A stretch of DNA of 42,500 bases from Chrysomallon squamiferum (GCA_012295275.1 CM022672.1:8927904-8970403); one strand, 5' to 3'; counted from the stretch's first letter, positions 1-11,225 are shown. Made by a program: numbers and translations. Notes: a model not told the origin generated them from the letters alone.

Positions 1-66
<66 letters not shown>
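1..66 (+). repeat. (CT)n microsatellite at the window edge
   Basis: Nearly pure CT dinucleotide run, continuing off the left edge. It precedes a type-B intron module. Confidence 0.95.
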
Positions 67-67
<1 letters not shown>

Positions 68-378
68 GTGTATGTGTGTGTGAAATATTTTTCACTGTAG
101 TGAGACTGATAACATCAGATATGCACGCACCTCACCAGTATTGTCAACTCATAAAATAGACGCAGTGGCACTGATTAACATAATGAAAGATTATGCTGGG
201 TGCTTTAATTGAATTCCTAACTGTTAGAAATAAAAATATTTTAGTATTTAGAAAAGAAAGAAAGAATTTGTGAACAGTCATCAAACACACGCACGTAATC
301 ACTATGTCTCTCAAATGTATAAAAGTGTCATATACATGTACAGTAATACACCATTTTCTCTGTTTTTCCGAAAACAAG

Positions 379-432
379 CTCCAAGGGAGCTGCAAGAGCA
401 CCAGTGGATAAGGCCGCGTGGGTATTTCACAT
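379..432 (+). CDS. Coiled-coil cassette exon of the upstream paralogue
   Basis: A 54-nt exon candidate between acceptor AAAACAAG and donor GTATGT. It is a symmetric phase 1-1 exon encoding about 18 residues starting A-P-R-E-L-Q-E-H-Q-W. It is nearly identical to the cassette at 38,276-38,329, differing by a few substitutions. The (CT)n run begins 26 nt after the donor. Whether it is spliced into mRNA is unknown. Confidence 0.35.
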
Positions 433-457
433 GTATGTATAAAATTAAAACAGTTGT

Positions 458-574
<117 letters not shown>

Positions 575-859
575 GTGTGTGAAGTATGTTTCACTGTAGT
601 GAGACTGATAACATCAGATATGCACGCACCTCACCAGTATTGTCAACTCATAAAATAGACGCAGTGGCACTGATTAACATAATGAAAGATTATGCTGGGT
701 GCTTTAATTGAATTCCTAACTGTTAGAAATAAAAATATTTTAGTATTTAGAAAAGAAAGAAAGAATTTGTGAACAGTCATCAAACACTCGTACGTATTCA
801 CTCTATCTCATATGTATAAAAGTGTTTTATAGAGATATACAGTAAGATATCATTTTTTT

Positions 860-971
860 CTGTTTCTCCGAAAAACACTGCAAGCAGCTGAATATGTAGT
901 GAAAGAAAACCCTATAATTCCTGAGATGGGAAGAAAACATATGAAAGGTGAAGAGCCAGAGATGGAGGAAG
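860..971 (+). pseudogene. Decayed cassette exon (acceptor lost)
   Basis: This matches the cassette at 37,422-37,535 (shared 'GGAAGAAAACATATG'-type stretch and donor GTATGT). The AG acceptor is gone (GAAAAACAC instead of GAAAAGAAC) and the expected frame meets TAG early. The post-donor sequence still reads M-Y-K-V-M-F-N-K and stops at TAG near 1,016. Confidence 0.5.
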
Positions 972-1129
972 GTATGTATAAAGTTATGTTCAACAAAGCA
1001 CTGAAGGTTGTAAACTAGTTTACAAAACAACTGATGTTGAGATGATCAACACAATTTTCATGGTGTTTTTTTGTATTTGTTTTAAATTGTGTATGTGTGT
1101 TTTCTGTTTCAATTTATTATTGTTGTTTT

Positions 1130-1131
1130 TC

Positions 1132-1167
<36 letters not shown>
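1130..1167 (+). repeat. (TG)n microsatellite
   Basis: TG run in the post-cassette module, followed by TACATACATAC. Equivalent TG or TACA runs follow the cassettes at 35.8, 37.7 and 39.3 kb. Confidence 0.9.
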
Positions 1168-1172
<5 letters not shown>

Positions 1173-1229
1173 CATACATACTTATCACATATTTCTTGTT
1201 TATCTGATATAATCATTTATTTATATATC

Positions 1230-1310
1230 ACTTTACACGGGCAGATTGTGGGACATTTCCCAGTTGTATGGAAACTTGCCGTGGCTAAAATAAAGTAAAA
1301 TAAAATATCA
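1230..1310 (+). repeat. Module D: repeat with a TAAAATAAAAT tail
   Basis: A segment of the form CACTTTACACGGGCAG..ATGGAAACTTGCC..GGCTAAAATAAA, ending in an A-rich (TAAAA)n tail. Related copies lie near 34,440-34,525, 36,400-36,480 and 37,765-37,848. The tail resembles the 3' end of a short retroposon, but no polymerase III promoter boxes were identified. Confidence 0.55.
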
Positions 1311-1420
1311 TGGGTGGATACAAGGTGAAAGTTCATTTTACAATTGGTTGAAATGAACGTTAGGATTCAGTGTATGACTGCAGCATTCCTTGAAACCAGG
1401 AAACATGTGCCCACTACCTC

Positions 1421-1422
<2 letters not shown>

Positions 1423-1471
<49 letters not shown>

Positions 1472-1550
1472 ACAAACACACACACACACACACACACATT
1501 CACACACACATACACACACACACACACAAACACACACGCAGACACACAGA
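1423..1550 (+). repeat. Compound (CT)n-(CA)n microsatellite
   Basis: CT run to 1,468, then imperfect CA repeats to about 1,550, as in the array modules at 33.3 and 33.6 kb. Confidence 0.95.
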
Positions 1551-1599
1551 TAGATATTATACATTTCGATACCGTTTACATACTGATTTTCCAAATTTA

Positions 1600-1600
<1 letters not shown>

Positions 1601-1689
<89 letters not shown>
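1601..1689 (+). repeat. Compound (CT)n-(CA)n microsatellite
   Basis: CT run 1,601-1,652 followed directly by CA to 1,689. It precedes the type-A intron module that leads into the 1,847 exon. Confidence 0.97.
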
Positions 1690-1692
<3 letters not shown>

Positions 1693-1846
1693 AAGCATAA
1701 TTTGCCCTTGCATTGTATTATCATAAAATTGTGATATGCTGGACACATTATGATTTAGTGTTAGTATAAGATAAGGTATAAAATACTATGTGTTACTGTT
1801 ATGCTGAAATATGTTTCAAAACAACATGCTTTGTTTTACATATCAG

Positions 1847-1902
1847 AAATCTCCAAGGGAAAACAAGAATCAAGACATGAAAAACGCTGGAAGACTTTAT
1901 GA
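1847..1902 (+). CDS. Candidate terminal coding exon of the upstream paralogue
   Basis: It follows acceptor TTTTACATATCAG. In phase 1 it reads about 18 residues starting E-I-S-K-G-K-Q-E-S-R-H-E and stops at TGA (1,900-1,902). The right-hand copy at 39,759-39,814 has the same acceptor, length and stop position (TAA there). The shared stop supports a terminal exon rather than an internal cassette. In one other frame the two copies are also partly open, so the reading is not certain. Confidence 0.4.
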
Positions 1903-2369
1903 TGAAGAAAAATTATATACAACATCAGCTGGTGTCAACATTGAGAAAGTTATATAAAGGAAAGTATGTACAAGTTTTACAGAACAACTGATGTAGAGAA
2001 GATCAGACTCAGTCAATATGCTGTTGTTGTTTTTTGTATTTGTTTTATGTATGGGTTAGTGATGGTTAAGGACCGTTTTCTTTTCTTCTTTATTGTTATT
2101 ACTAAATTAAAATCATAACTATTTACATATTGTTTCTGAACACACATCCCTCACCTAAAGCATAATTTACTGTTGCTTTGTTTTAATTATCATAAAATTG
2201 TGATATGCTGGACACACTAATTTTAATGTTAATATGAGATAAGGTAGAGAATACAATATGTTAACACTATGCTGTAATATTTTCCAGAAAAAAAACATTT
2301 TAATTTTTTTACATATTAGAAAACCAAGAACAATCAATGTGGTACTATTTTCTGTTTATTTAATTGAAA

Positions 2370-2505
2370 ACACAAAAATGAAATGAAAGCCTATAAAAGA
2401 CTGCTGACACTTTAGTGTGACAGTTATTTTCAACAATGCACAGCAAATGGAAGTCTGTTTAAATATAACAGAAATTGTGAAGATCAAAGATGTTCACCAT
2501 GGTGT
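2370..2505 (+). pseudogene. Cassette-like remnant in the terminal block
   Basis: An AAAACACAAAAATGAAATG stretch followed by 'TTTTCAACAATGCACAGCA' resembles a cassette end plus the post-donor tail. The GTATGT donor is not kept, and the right copy at 40,280-40,420 is equally degraded. It is probably an old unit of the array. Confidence 0.35.
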
Positions 2506-4523
2506 AATTGTTGTTTTTTCTCTTTTTTTGTTTCTTCTTCATAATGACATTCATAAAACGTTCCTACATTCAAGACTTTTCTAAAGTTCTTTTTGTAACA
2601 CTTACATCTGTAGGTTTTATTTATTGTATATTATTAAATTTTCATAACCACATTTGAAAGTAAATTTGATTACATTTTATTACAGAAATAAGATGTGATA
2701 AATGGAATGATGATCTAGATGATGTTAATGATGATTATTATTATTCTCGTTATTGTCTTCTTTGCTACAGGACATCTTATTTTTGTACAATGATATGGAG
2801 AAAAACAAGTTCTAATTATAATAAAAAGTTTCAATGATAAATTTGCAGAAAATTGTTCAGTATTGCCAGAAAACAAAACTGAACATGATACATAGTTAAT
2901 TTCATTCATTAATTTTTTTAATTAAATTTTGATATAAGCATTTTTTAATTAAACATAATCACTGAAAAATAAATAATTTCAAATCTTTGTTCTATCTCTC
3001 CACCTCGTATATACATAATTGCATATTGCCTCTGTTGGCATGTGTGAAAGTTGAATAGGATAACATTTTATTTCGTTAGATTTTATTTTTAATTTTCTTG
3101 TGTATCTTTCACACATCTAAGATTTGTGTGATTTATAACATCTATTTAAGTACATTTTCTGTGATTTATCAGTGACTAAAATCCTTACACTTTTCAATGT
3201 GCCATAATATTTTAGTTTACTGTATTAATTCATTAATGAATTTCTCTGTTTAACACCCAAGAAAGTTATTTTATTTTGTTCAGGAGTGTCATTCATGAGT
3301 GTTTTTTTTGTTTGATGTTGTTTTTCTTTTTGTTTTTTGTGGGTTAATTTCCTATTTTGTTAGTTTTCTTATACAATTTTCAAATTGTTTTGTTTGTTTT
3401 AAAGTTTCTGTGATACGACATCTTATCTATATGATGTGTATATGTGTTCAAAAGTGTTTTTTTATGTTTTAAATTCCTTTTTGTTTCTTTGTTGTTTTTT
3501 TACAGGAATTGGTATTTATATTGTATTACGTTTAATGTTATTATTATTATTATTATTATTATTTAAATACTAAAACATTTTATGCTATTTCTGAACAGTA
3601 ATTAATAAATAATTATGTTTAGTGACATACAAACCTGAAAAATACCCTTTTACAACTAATAAACATTTTATCTAAATATGAATTACCATTTTAATGACAA
3701 TATCTACTTATTTTGAGATCTTATTATAGTGATGAGAGTATTTTAATATTAGCTGCTGTTCTTAAGACTATGTTTTATAGAAGCCATTAACTTTTTAATC
3801 ATGTTTGTAATCTTTTTAATTAACAGTTTAACTGACATATATGTATAAATTGCTTCATATTCTGTTTACAACTAAAAGTTATTTTTATCACACTAGAGAG
3901 TGTATATTACAAAGTATCAGTTTTAAGAATATCCAGTGACTCAGTTTGAATCAGATGTTAACAATAAAACTTTGATTATGAATTTACAATATTTTTGTTA
4001 TCTGTGCTAGTGTTAACATTAGTGTGCATATTTAATTGTTTGTTTGTAAGTCTGTATATATACACTAACATTTCACATCTCTTTATATGTGCATAAGCGT
4101 AGACAAACATTTGACCACAAGTATAAGAAAGCCATCTTACATGTGGAGTAATTTTGTCTCTCTTTCACCTCTGTACCTCCACATTATGCTCTGTTGTATC
4201 ATAAACATATATATAACATATTATTAACACTCTCTTTGTACTCACTTCTTGATGAGTCTTGAATTTGTAAAGAATTAATGATACTGAAAGATGTGCACAA
4301 GTATGAATCATTTCAAACCAGTCTGAAAGATTTTACAAGAAGTATTCATTTATTCATAAACAGTACTATACCAAAGTGTCCATGAAGTTTAAAGTGTACT
4401 GTGGTGTTAGTAATGAATAACCTGCAAAAGAATTCTTTATTACTTTGAAGTTATTGCTTTATTGTTTGAACGATCTAGCATGCACGATTAATAACAAAGA
4501 ATGAGAAATAACACAATTACTAC
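2506..4523 (+). other. AT-rich noncoding tail of the left block
   Basis: No convincing coding frame is seen. It contains an ATT microsatellite (3,538-3,563) and many poly-T runs. It is conserved with 40,420-42,071 over most of its length, with a deletion of several hundred bases in the right copy around 41,210. It could be 3' UTR plus downstream flank. Confidence 0.6.
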
Positions 4524-4647
4524 TTATCTGAATGTCACTAACTTACCCTGTAACAACTGGAATCACAGCATCATCTTACTGTTATTATTATTATAAATAA
4601 AACTAAACTAAATTAAATTAAAATAATAATAATGAATACATCAGTGC

Positions 4648-4685
<38 letters not shown>

Positions 4686-4934
4686 TTATTTATTTGTTTA
4701 CAATCTTCATTGTGAACATTTTTCCATTTATTTACACAACTATGTACAAGTGAAACCTATCAGGATATATATTTACATCTATAATTACCTCTACATGAAT
4801 GCCACCAAACACTTTAATATTTCTGGACAAAACTTGGCAGCAGCTGACTAAAACAAATTAATAACGACTGCCTTCAGTGATAGAGTATGCAGTTCGTCAG
4901 TATATCTACATCGGGTATATCTACATTACATTAA
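4524..4934. other. AT-rich spacer with an (AT)n run
   Basis: Similarity to the right block ends here. Holds an AT dinucleotide run at about 4,649-4,681. No gene seen. Confidence 0.7.
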
Positions 4935-5590
4935 CCTGCGTCCTGGGTAATTCGTAGGTGGGCTGAACAACTCCCTTTCGGCCCCGAAGATGGAATTGAT
5001 TCCTCTGGCACACTCGTGGACATCGTTAATAATAACCTGTACCCCTGGGCCAGGTGAACCTTTGCTCTTCAGCAGTCTCCCGGAGTAAGTCTGTACACAC
5101 TTCCTTCCATCTACTTACTTCATGGAAACAGCTTGCCTCCACCCAAAAACAACACTTTCGCTGAACTCCGTATTCCTTCCAGGTACACTTCATTTCCTTT
5201 GTGTGACAAGTGCGCCCCATCAGTCCTGAACAACTCGAGATCTCAAACTCGCACTGCAGGGTGCCCAACGACTGCTCTTCCCTCTGCAAGGACCAGTGAT
5301 TTTACCCTTGTTTACCTGCTTTGGGTGTTTGGCCCAATGCTCCTAGAGGCGAGGCTGCATGTTCGACTATCTGATCCTCAGCTGTAAAATGAAAGCATAA
5401 AATAGAGCTGGTGTTTCAAGCTGCAACCATTGCATTCCCCTGTTACCATACATTTTACCTTGATACGTGCCTGCTGCAAACCCAGGTTACTTCCACATGG
5501 CATTGCCTGTGCCTGGATTCCTGCCCAGTGGACAATGGAAGATTCAGTTATCCACACTTTTTGCTTCCCTACAATAAGCAATTTACTATT
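4935..5590 (-). pseudogene. SGNH-hydrolase-like retroelement fragment, broken
   Basis: On the minus strand, 5,581-5,490 reads V-W-I-T-E-S-S-I-V-H-W-A followed by P-C-G-S-N-L-G-L. This resembles the start of the SGNH-hydrolase-like domain found in some Ngaro/DIRS-type retroelements, where the usual pattern is W-I-V-G-S-S with P-G-G-x-N-L-G-L. Further down the same strand, open pieces in two frames (5,289-5,026 and about 5,115-4,938) include G-V-Q-V-I-I-N-D-V-H-E and could be the domain end. Frames shift and stops intervene, so it is not functional. The GC content is clearly above the surroundings. The assignment is by remembered family pattern only. Confidence 0.45.
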
Positions 5591-6239
5591 TAAATGTCAC
5601 ATAAATAAATTAGATTTCTTGTGGCAGCCGAATATATTTACTGTAAGCCCTCGATCGCCATGTGCCCCATTGTTTAATTGTATCTCGTAGATGCAGCTTC
5701 TGTGGCTGCTCCTATTCGAAAGCTATGTGATTTATAACACTGACGTTTTACATTTATAAGCTGCAATATGCTTCAGACTTAAAGAAAACGCAAAATATAG
5801 TTACCAACATAGTTGCCTAAAAATGTCCCACCCATTCCCTTAATGTGTCTTGTCCTCTCCTATCAAGAAAAAACAAACAAAAAAACCCAAAGTGAACAAC
5901 AACAAAACAACATTCTCGCCTTAAGTAATAATTGTGCGGACTTCTGTGAATTGTATAAAATGTTAATTGCTATGTCATTTTATTAATTGGATTACTGCTA
6001 ACTAACGGTACATATTTAGAAATATTTGCAGAAAAGAATGGGTAACATATTTACTTAGTTTAACGATATGTACAGGTTAATTATAAGATGTTAGAGACAA
6101 CAAAAAGAAAGAAAAAAAAACAACAACAAAAAAATCAAACAAGGTTTACCGTCATAATGACTTACCATTATAACGAGTCAGAAGCTGGGTTGAACCAGTC
6201 TTACATCGTGATTGCAAATACTCACACAAACTTCGCATA
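5591..6239. other. Spacer between retroelement fragments
   Basis: AT-rich with A-rich tracts near 5,870-5,920 and 6,100-6,140. No coding frame recognised. In an intact element of this type the reverse transcriptase core, RNase H and recombinase would lie here, so they are deleted or unrecognisable. Confidence 0.5.
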
Positions 6240-6510
6240 GGGCAGATGCTTTCACTTGCAAAACTAGTACCATTTTAAACCCTAGTAAACAGAAACCTCA
6301 GGCTTTTAAATGGGCCTGCCACCCTCCCTAACTAGATCTCTTTAGAACTGTTTTTCGGAGTATCTCTGGAGCTGGTTTTACACTTTTTAAATTGTTTGCA
6401 TCTGGTGCTACTCTCGGTCCCTGGTATTGTAGTCTAAAGCCCTCAGTAAAACCTTCGATTCCTGTGCTGCTAGTTTCTTGGGGTAGTTTTTTTTGTTTTG
6501 TTTTTTTAGC
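6240..6510 (-). pseudogene. DIRS-like reverse transcriptase N-terminal fragment
   Basis: The minus strand reads G-F-T-E-G-F-R-L-Q-Y-Q-G-P-R followed by N-L-K-S-V, a pattern seen just upstream of the reverse transcriptase in DIRS-type tyrosine-recombinase retroelements (G-F-x-x-G-F-x-L-x-Y-x-G-P-R...N-L-K-S). After a frame change it continues L-G-R-V-A-G-P-F-K-S, which matches the next conserved block (G-R-x-x-G-P-F). The frame then breaks, and no polymerase catalytic motif follows. It is an inactive fragment. Confidence 0.7.
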
Positions 6511-6564
6511 CAGAATACTGGTATGCATTGGAGAATGTCACATATTTAAGTTTGTTTCGTCCCA

Positions 6565-6890
6565 GTGACTCACACTGCAGAGAGGAATGTCGCTTTTCAC
6601 ATTTTCACAAATGCATGCACAAATTTTCATTTTGCAAATGTACATTTTCCCCTATTAAAACCCCAACATGTCCTCCTAACCCCAGAATTTTCTGGGCGTT
6701 TAGCCTTTTTTATTCTAAATTGTTTATCATACAATGCCCATGAACTGCTTCTGTCAGCTGACAGCCTGTTATCCCTCCATAACAAGTTATTTACGCCACC
6801 CTGACTAGCTTCCATTTCATGGCTGGATTTACATAATATCGACGGCTCGACATATTTCTTGTACATTAACCCGAACTCTGTCAAACGTAT
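6565..6890 (-). pseudogene. Gag-like Cys-rich fragment of the same retroelement
   Basis: The minus-strand frame contains W-A-L-Y-D-K-Q-F-R-I-K-K-A and then C-W-G-F-N-R-G-K-C-T-F, followed by several cysteines. This is the arrangement of the zinc-binding region preceding the reverse transcriptase in DIRS/Ngaro-like elements (Y-D-x-x-F-R...C-x-x-F-N-x-G-x-C). The histidine positions are not all kept. It lies directly upstream, in minus-strand terms, of the RT fragment, as expected for one element. The open frame runs 6,884-6,565 or slightly beyond. Confidence 0.65.
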
Positions 6891-7385
6891 TCACCATTTA
6901 TAATAGTGGAACAGGCAAAACATGAACAAAGCCAATTTCAGAATTCTTAGTATCTAACTCACAACTCTTCACTAGTTTTCCTGCTGGGCGCCCAACTCAA
7001 AGTCAATGGGAGTGGCAAGCCGATCAGTCCTGTCCACCATCGCCCTCCCTGCAACCGTTTGCCACTAACCATACAACTAGCTACATTTTCCTAGCGTTAA
7101 ATGAGATTATTAGGTATTAGAAATAATCCATAACACACAGACACACACACACACCCTTAACATTCAGCTGTTCTTTCTATTCCCCTCTTTTCCTTATTTT
7201 TAATAATATAAAAAATAATTTTTATATATCTGTTATAGAAGTGAGTAGTAGAATGACATCTAAATACCTAGCACAGTTAAAGCTAATGGCTTAACTGAGG
7301 CTCGTCATATTCAAATAAAAATTATGTTTCATTAATTCTCTTACATTATGTAGCTTATTTTACACAACACAGAACTGTATTTCAG
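6891..7385. other. Spacer, partly GC-richer
   Basis: 6,970-7,090 has a raised GC content and may be an upstream part of the retroelement, but no motif is recognised. A short CA run lies at 7,138-7,153. Confidence 0.5.
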
Positions 7386-7512
7386 CTGAATCTTATATAT
7401 CCAAGTAATTTCTGAATTGAATATCTCATCACTCAGATGAAATGGTGTTTGGAAGAGTTGAAGATAATGGGATGTTGCCAAGATTGGCAGATTCTGATCT
7501 AGAAGCAAAAAG
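7386..7512 (+). pseudogene. GTPBP2-like exon remnant A
   Basis: Follows TTTCAG and ends at donor AAAAG/GTAAGA. It reads L-N-L-I-Y-P-S-N-F, stop, then I-E-Y-L-I-T-Q-M-K-W, and after a frame change G-R-V-E-D-N-G-M-L. These parallel the family stretches K-L-V-N-P-S, T-Q-M-K-W-R-L and G-V-E-D-N-G. The frame change corresponds to loss of several residues between the two blocks. Confidence 0.75.
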
Positions 7513-8193
7513 GTAAGAATTATTTTGTGTATGCATGCCATGTGTTCAAGTACGTTCTGTCATGTAAATTTATAATGTGTAGAGAAGACCACAAAGGAGA
7601 ATAGTTTTGTACTATGTAATATATTACTATAAAGAATGTGGTTTATTATTATTGTTATTGTTATTATTGTTTGAATTCAACATCATTTTTGTTGTTATTG
7701 ATATTACATTATTATTTGTAAATGACATCTTATTGTTATTATTTATAACTGACATTATTATCGTTATTTTTGTTGTTATTATTATTATCATTAGTGTTTC
7801 TGATTTAAAAAAAAAAACTAAACAGATTATTTGTGTTATGAATATATTTTATTCATTGTTATCTTTTTTAAATTATTTTTTTCTTTTTTATTTCTAAGTA
7901 AAAACAATGTCTGCTTTATAAATTATTTAAAGAATTTTTTGTTTTTGTTTTTTACACTTCTATATTTGCTAGAAGTAAAATAACTGATTGTATCTAGTTA
8001 TTTTGTAATTCTTTGCATAAATTTCTATTGTAATTATTTCCATGTACATTATATATTTATATATCCAAAAGGGGGTAGAGATAGGTGCAAACATGCTCAA
8101 TATGAGATACATTAACCTTCAAACTGCTAATGTTTTTTTAATAATTTCTAGAGGTGAAGCATTATTTGTTTGAATATTTATAAAATATTTTAG

Positions 8194-8307
8194 ACAAGGG
8201 CTTCATTAACAGTTTTAGGAGAGAAGATTGTAGAAGTAAAATATTCTGAAATTGGCAAATAACAATCAATGGAAGTTTTAGTCAGAAAAGTCCCTAATGA
8301 CCAGGAG
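8194..8307 (+). pseudogene. GTPBP2-like exon remnant B
   Basis: Between TATTTTAG and GAG/GTAAAT. It begins R-A-S-L and ends M-E-V-L-V-R-K-V-P-N-D-Q-E, matching the family block E-V-L-V-R-K-V-P just ahead of the GTPase domain. A TAA interrupts the frame. Confidence 0.75.
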
Positions 8308-9747
8308 GTAAATAAAAACATCTCATTGAAAAATAAAAATCTTGAATTTTATTTTCAGTTTTAATAGTTTTATCTGAATTTAACAACACTTAAAACATTT
8401 TATTGAAATAAAAAGCAGATGTTTTTTATTTTTATATTATTATTATTATTTTTTTAAATTCAGGGTTTAAGATAAAATTTAAAAAATGTAATGTTTTTTG
8501 TTTGCATCATATAGTGTATGTGGAGTATATGCAATTTGAAGGTTGTGCAAACAATTTATAAAAAAGGGGAAAAGCCAAAATTGATTTTAACAACATAATA
8601 AAACAAACATAATTAATGTTTAGAAAATATGTTTGACTTACTAACAGCTGTTAGTGTTTAAAAAGAATTTTGGTGTGTGCTATTTAGATGAAATACACAA
8701 TTGCAAATATAGCATGTACTTAATATCAAATCATTTACTGATACTATTATTACTGCTATTAATATTTAAAGAAGTGGAAATATGTGTTTCAGATGTTATT
8801 AGTAATGATAGATATATCCTTTTATTTATAAATAGTTCAGTGAACTATAGCGTGTACACATCATGAAATATCCCAGAAAGTAACGTTTCAAAATTAATAT
8901 CATTGTTTAGGAACGATTTGCTCTAATTTATATGTATGGATGTTGTGTAAGGGTTAACTTAGCAATCAAGTTTATAATAGAATAAAAACTGCTTCTTTGA
9001 AAAACCCTCAACATCAAACAAACAAAGAAGAAGGGCATGTAATAAGATGCCGCAGATTCACAGTGATGTCCCTTGAAAAAAGGCCGTCCTGTGTACTAAA
9101 GAGAAAATATTTTATTTAGAAAATAGGATTTGTTTTATTTACTTGCCTTGATTTGTTAAAACGTAAGAATAAATAGCAAATGACTGATTTTGACACTAAA
9201 AATCTGCTTTAATTATTAAACTTTAATGGGGTTTCTTTTCTTTCAGTTTCAACATTTTGATTTCAGATTCTCAAACTTTATATTTCTTTCAGCTTGTTTT
9301 TCTCAACAGAATTTTAGTTTTTTTTTAAATGGATATGCTGTATAAATTTATTAGGAATTATCAAAAAAATAATTATATTACAAGTGACTTTTTCGATCAT
9401 TGCTAATAGTAAATTAAAATAATGTATCAAGACCACTAAGTTTAACTAAATTATTTCTTTTTTTCGATTTATTCACTACATAAGAAAGAAAAGAAAATGG
9501 CAACCACCACAAATCATTATGAACATGTTACACCTTATTATTAATAGAAAAGTAAGAAAAAGGAAAGAAAGAAGAAGAAACCAATAAAGTCCATCATCTC
9601 TTGGTAGTGGACTATACATATTTAGGCTCTTTTAATAACCATCATATTTTAATAACCATATAGAAATGTATCAAATTCATATAAATACAAGTCATACTTG
9701 ATTGTATATGAATTGCATTTAGGTTATACAGATTTTAGTTCTGCTTT

Positions 9748-9938
9748 CAATTCATGGATATGTGACTGGCAGTGTTAGGCAATGTGGATGCTGGGAAGAG
9801 CACTCTGTTAGGGGTACTCACTCACAGAGAACTTGATAACGGGCAAGATTGAATCTTTTTTGACATTTGTATGAAATTCAGTCAGACCGCACTTCAGGTA
9901 TTAGCCATGAGATCATTGGCTTTAATGCAGAAGGAGAG
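9748..9938 (+). pseudogene. GTPBP2-like exon remnant C with P-loop
   Basis: Reads Q-F-M-D-M, stop, L-A-V-L-G-N-V-D-A-G-K-S-T-L-L-G-V-L-T, so the G1/P-loop GxxxxGKS is intact, then E-L-D-N-G. A frameshift follows, and the other frame gives A-R-L-N-L-F, stop, H-L-Y-E-I-Q-S, then R-T-S-G-I-S-H-E-I-I-G-F-N. These are GTPBP2-type blocks. No acceptor is obvious at the left end. Confidence 0.8.
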
Positions 9939-9950
9939 TATTGTTTATTA

Positions 9951-10019
9951 GTCAGAATGCTTTTTATGATTATGATCTGATATAGTCAGAATGATTTTTT
10001 ATGGTTACAATCTGATCTG
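9951..10019 (+). repeat. Two-copy tandem repeat, about 34 bp
   Basis: GTCAGAATG..TTTTTATG..TCTGAT occurs twice head to tail. Just downstream of the GTPase remnant. Confidence 0.75.
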
Positions 10020-10840
10020 TGTAATACATCTAAATTTCTTCTTTGATACAAATAATACTGGTTTTTAACATGTTACAAATTGTTCTTGTTCAGTATATGT
10101 GGAAAATGTCAAGTCATTTCTGTAAACAGTAGACTGTTAGGATATAAATTACTCCTGATATTATAAAATAATCACTTGTGATATCAACTTTTAGTTAGGA
10201 ACTGTTTGGTAGCACAACTAGAGGGGGAATGAGTTGTGACCGTGCTCCCCCTAGCACACTATTTCAAGTTTTATTTTTGAACTGTTTTGTTTAGTTGAAT
10301 CTCATTATTAATTTTTAACAAACAGTGGTGTTGGAACTGTCTGTCCAGTCACCTTTGATGCATTTGTGACAAAACATGTTTTTATTAATTTCTGAAATTT
10401 ATGATCCTACTGTAAACATTTTTAAAATTGATTTTGATTTTAAATAAAAAATACACATTAAAGAATATAAAATTTCAGGAGCTGACTCCCCACTACTGTA
10501 GAATCTGGCTGTACTCCTAGAGCTGTCAGCTAGATGCTATAAGGCAGCAGATCCTGAACATTTTGGTGGCAATGCTCTACACTAACATCTCAAAAATTTT
10601 GATCACCTTTTTTGTCTTAATAAGGAATCAATGTAAAAATATTTAGAACATATACTAGACCAGTATAATCATATTTATTAACATATTTCATAAAACAAAT
10701 CAAAGTTTATTTAAATAATTTATTCATTTTATGTCGCATGATTTTTTGAATCATTGACAGTTAATGATTTAAGAAAAATGTGTTTTTAATACATCATATT
10801 CAGATTGCCTATACGTGCTAGTTAAAACTAGTATAAGGTA
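10020..10840. other. Intergenic, no gene recognised
   Basis: AT-rich. Two GC-richer patches (10,205-10,255 and 10,470-10,600) have no open frame that I recognise. Confidence 0.6.
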
Positions 10841-11225
10841 TTTCAAAATAATATGGAATAATCACTTATAATATAAACTGTTACATATATCATATCAACT
10901 GTATTCTGTTGCCTGAGTAATATAGAATAATCACTTCTGATAAACTATTACCGTTGAGGTAATAACTATTACCAAAATAATACAGAACAACCACTTGTAA
11001 TAAACTTTTAGCTACATTATTAACTATTACCAAAATAATACAAAACAATCACTTGTAATAAACTGTTATCTATGTTATTAACTATTACCAAAATAATACA
11101 GAACAATCACTTGTAATAAACTGTTATCTACATTATTAACTATTATAGAAATAATACAGAACAATCACTTGTAATAAACTGTTATCTACACTTTATCAAC
11201 TATTAGGAAAATAATACAGAACGAT
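10841..11225 (+). repeat. Minisatellite, about 58-bp unit, roughly six copies
   Basis: The unit has the form AATAATACAGAACAATCACT then TGTAATAAACTGTTATCTAC then ATTATTAACTATTACCAA. The central units are close to identical; the first and last are degenerate. Confidence 0.9.

Larger units (their letters stand above)
7386..9938 (+). pseudogene. GTPBP2-like GTPase, unprocessed pseudogene (three exon remnants)
   Basis: Three plus-strand pieces occur in the order of the GTPBP1/GTPBP2 family N-terminus and G1 region and are separated by intron-like sequence: 7,386-7,512, 8,194-8,307 and about 9,748-9,938. Conserved introns argue for a duplicated gene copy rather than a retrocopy. Multiple lesions occur: in-frame TGA codons where the family has arginine (near 7,412, 9,763 and 9,865), a deletion/frameshift in the first piece, a TAA in the second and a frameshift after the G1 region in the third. 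No later exons (G2-G4 or beta barrels) were found downstream. The family acts as translational GTPases, and this copy cannot. The family comparison is from memory. Confidence 0.75.

Noticed and set aside
7607-7897. 96-codon hydrophobic frame rich in Leu/Ile/Val
   Set aside because: Produced by ATT/GTT microsatellite-like sequence inside the pseudogene intron; same for 8,654-8,866, 24,227-24,412 and 28,126-28,407.
9757-9938. Possibility that the P-loop segment belongs to a prokaryotic or viral GTPase
   Set aside because: The blocks after the P-loop (E-L-D-N-G, A-R-L-N-L-F, H-E-I-I-G-F-N) are specific to the eukaryotic GTPBP1/2 group.
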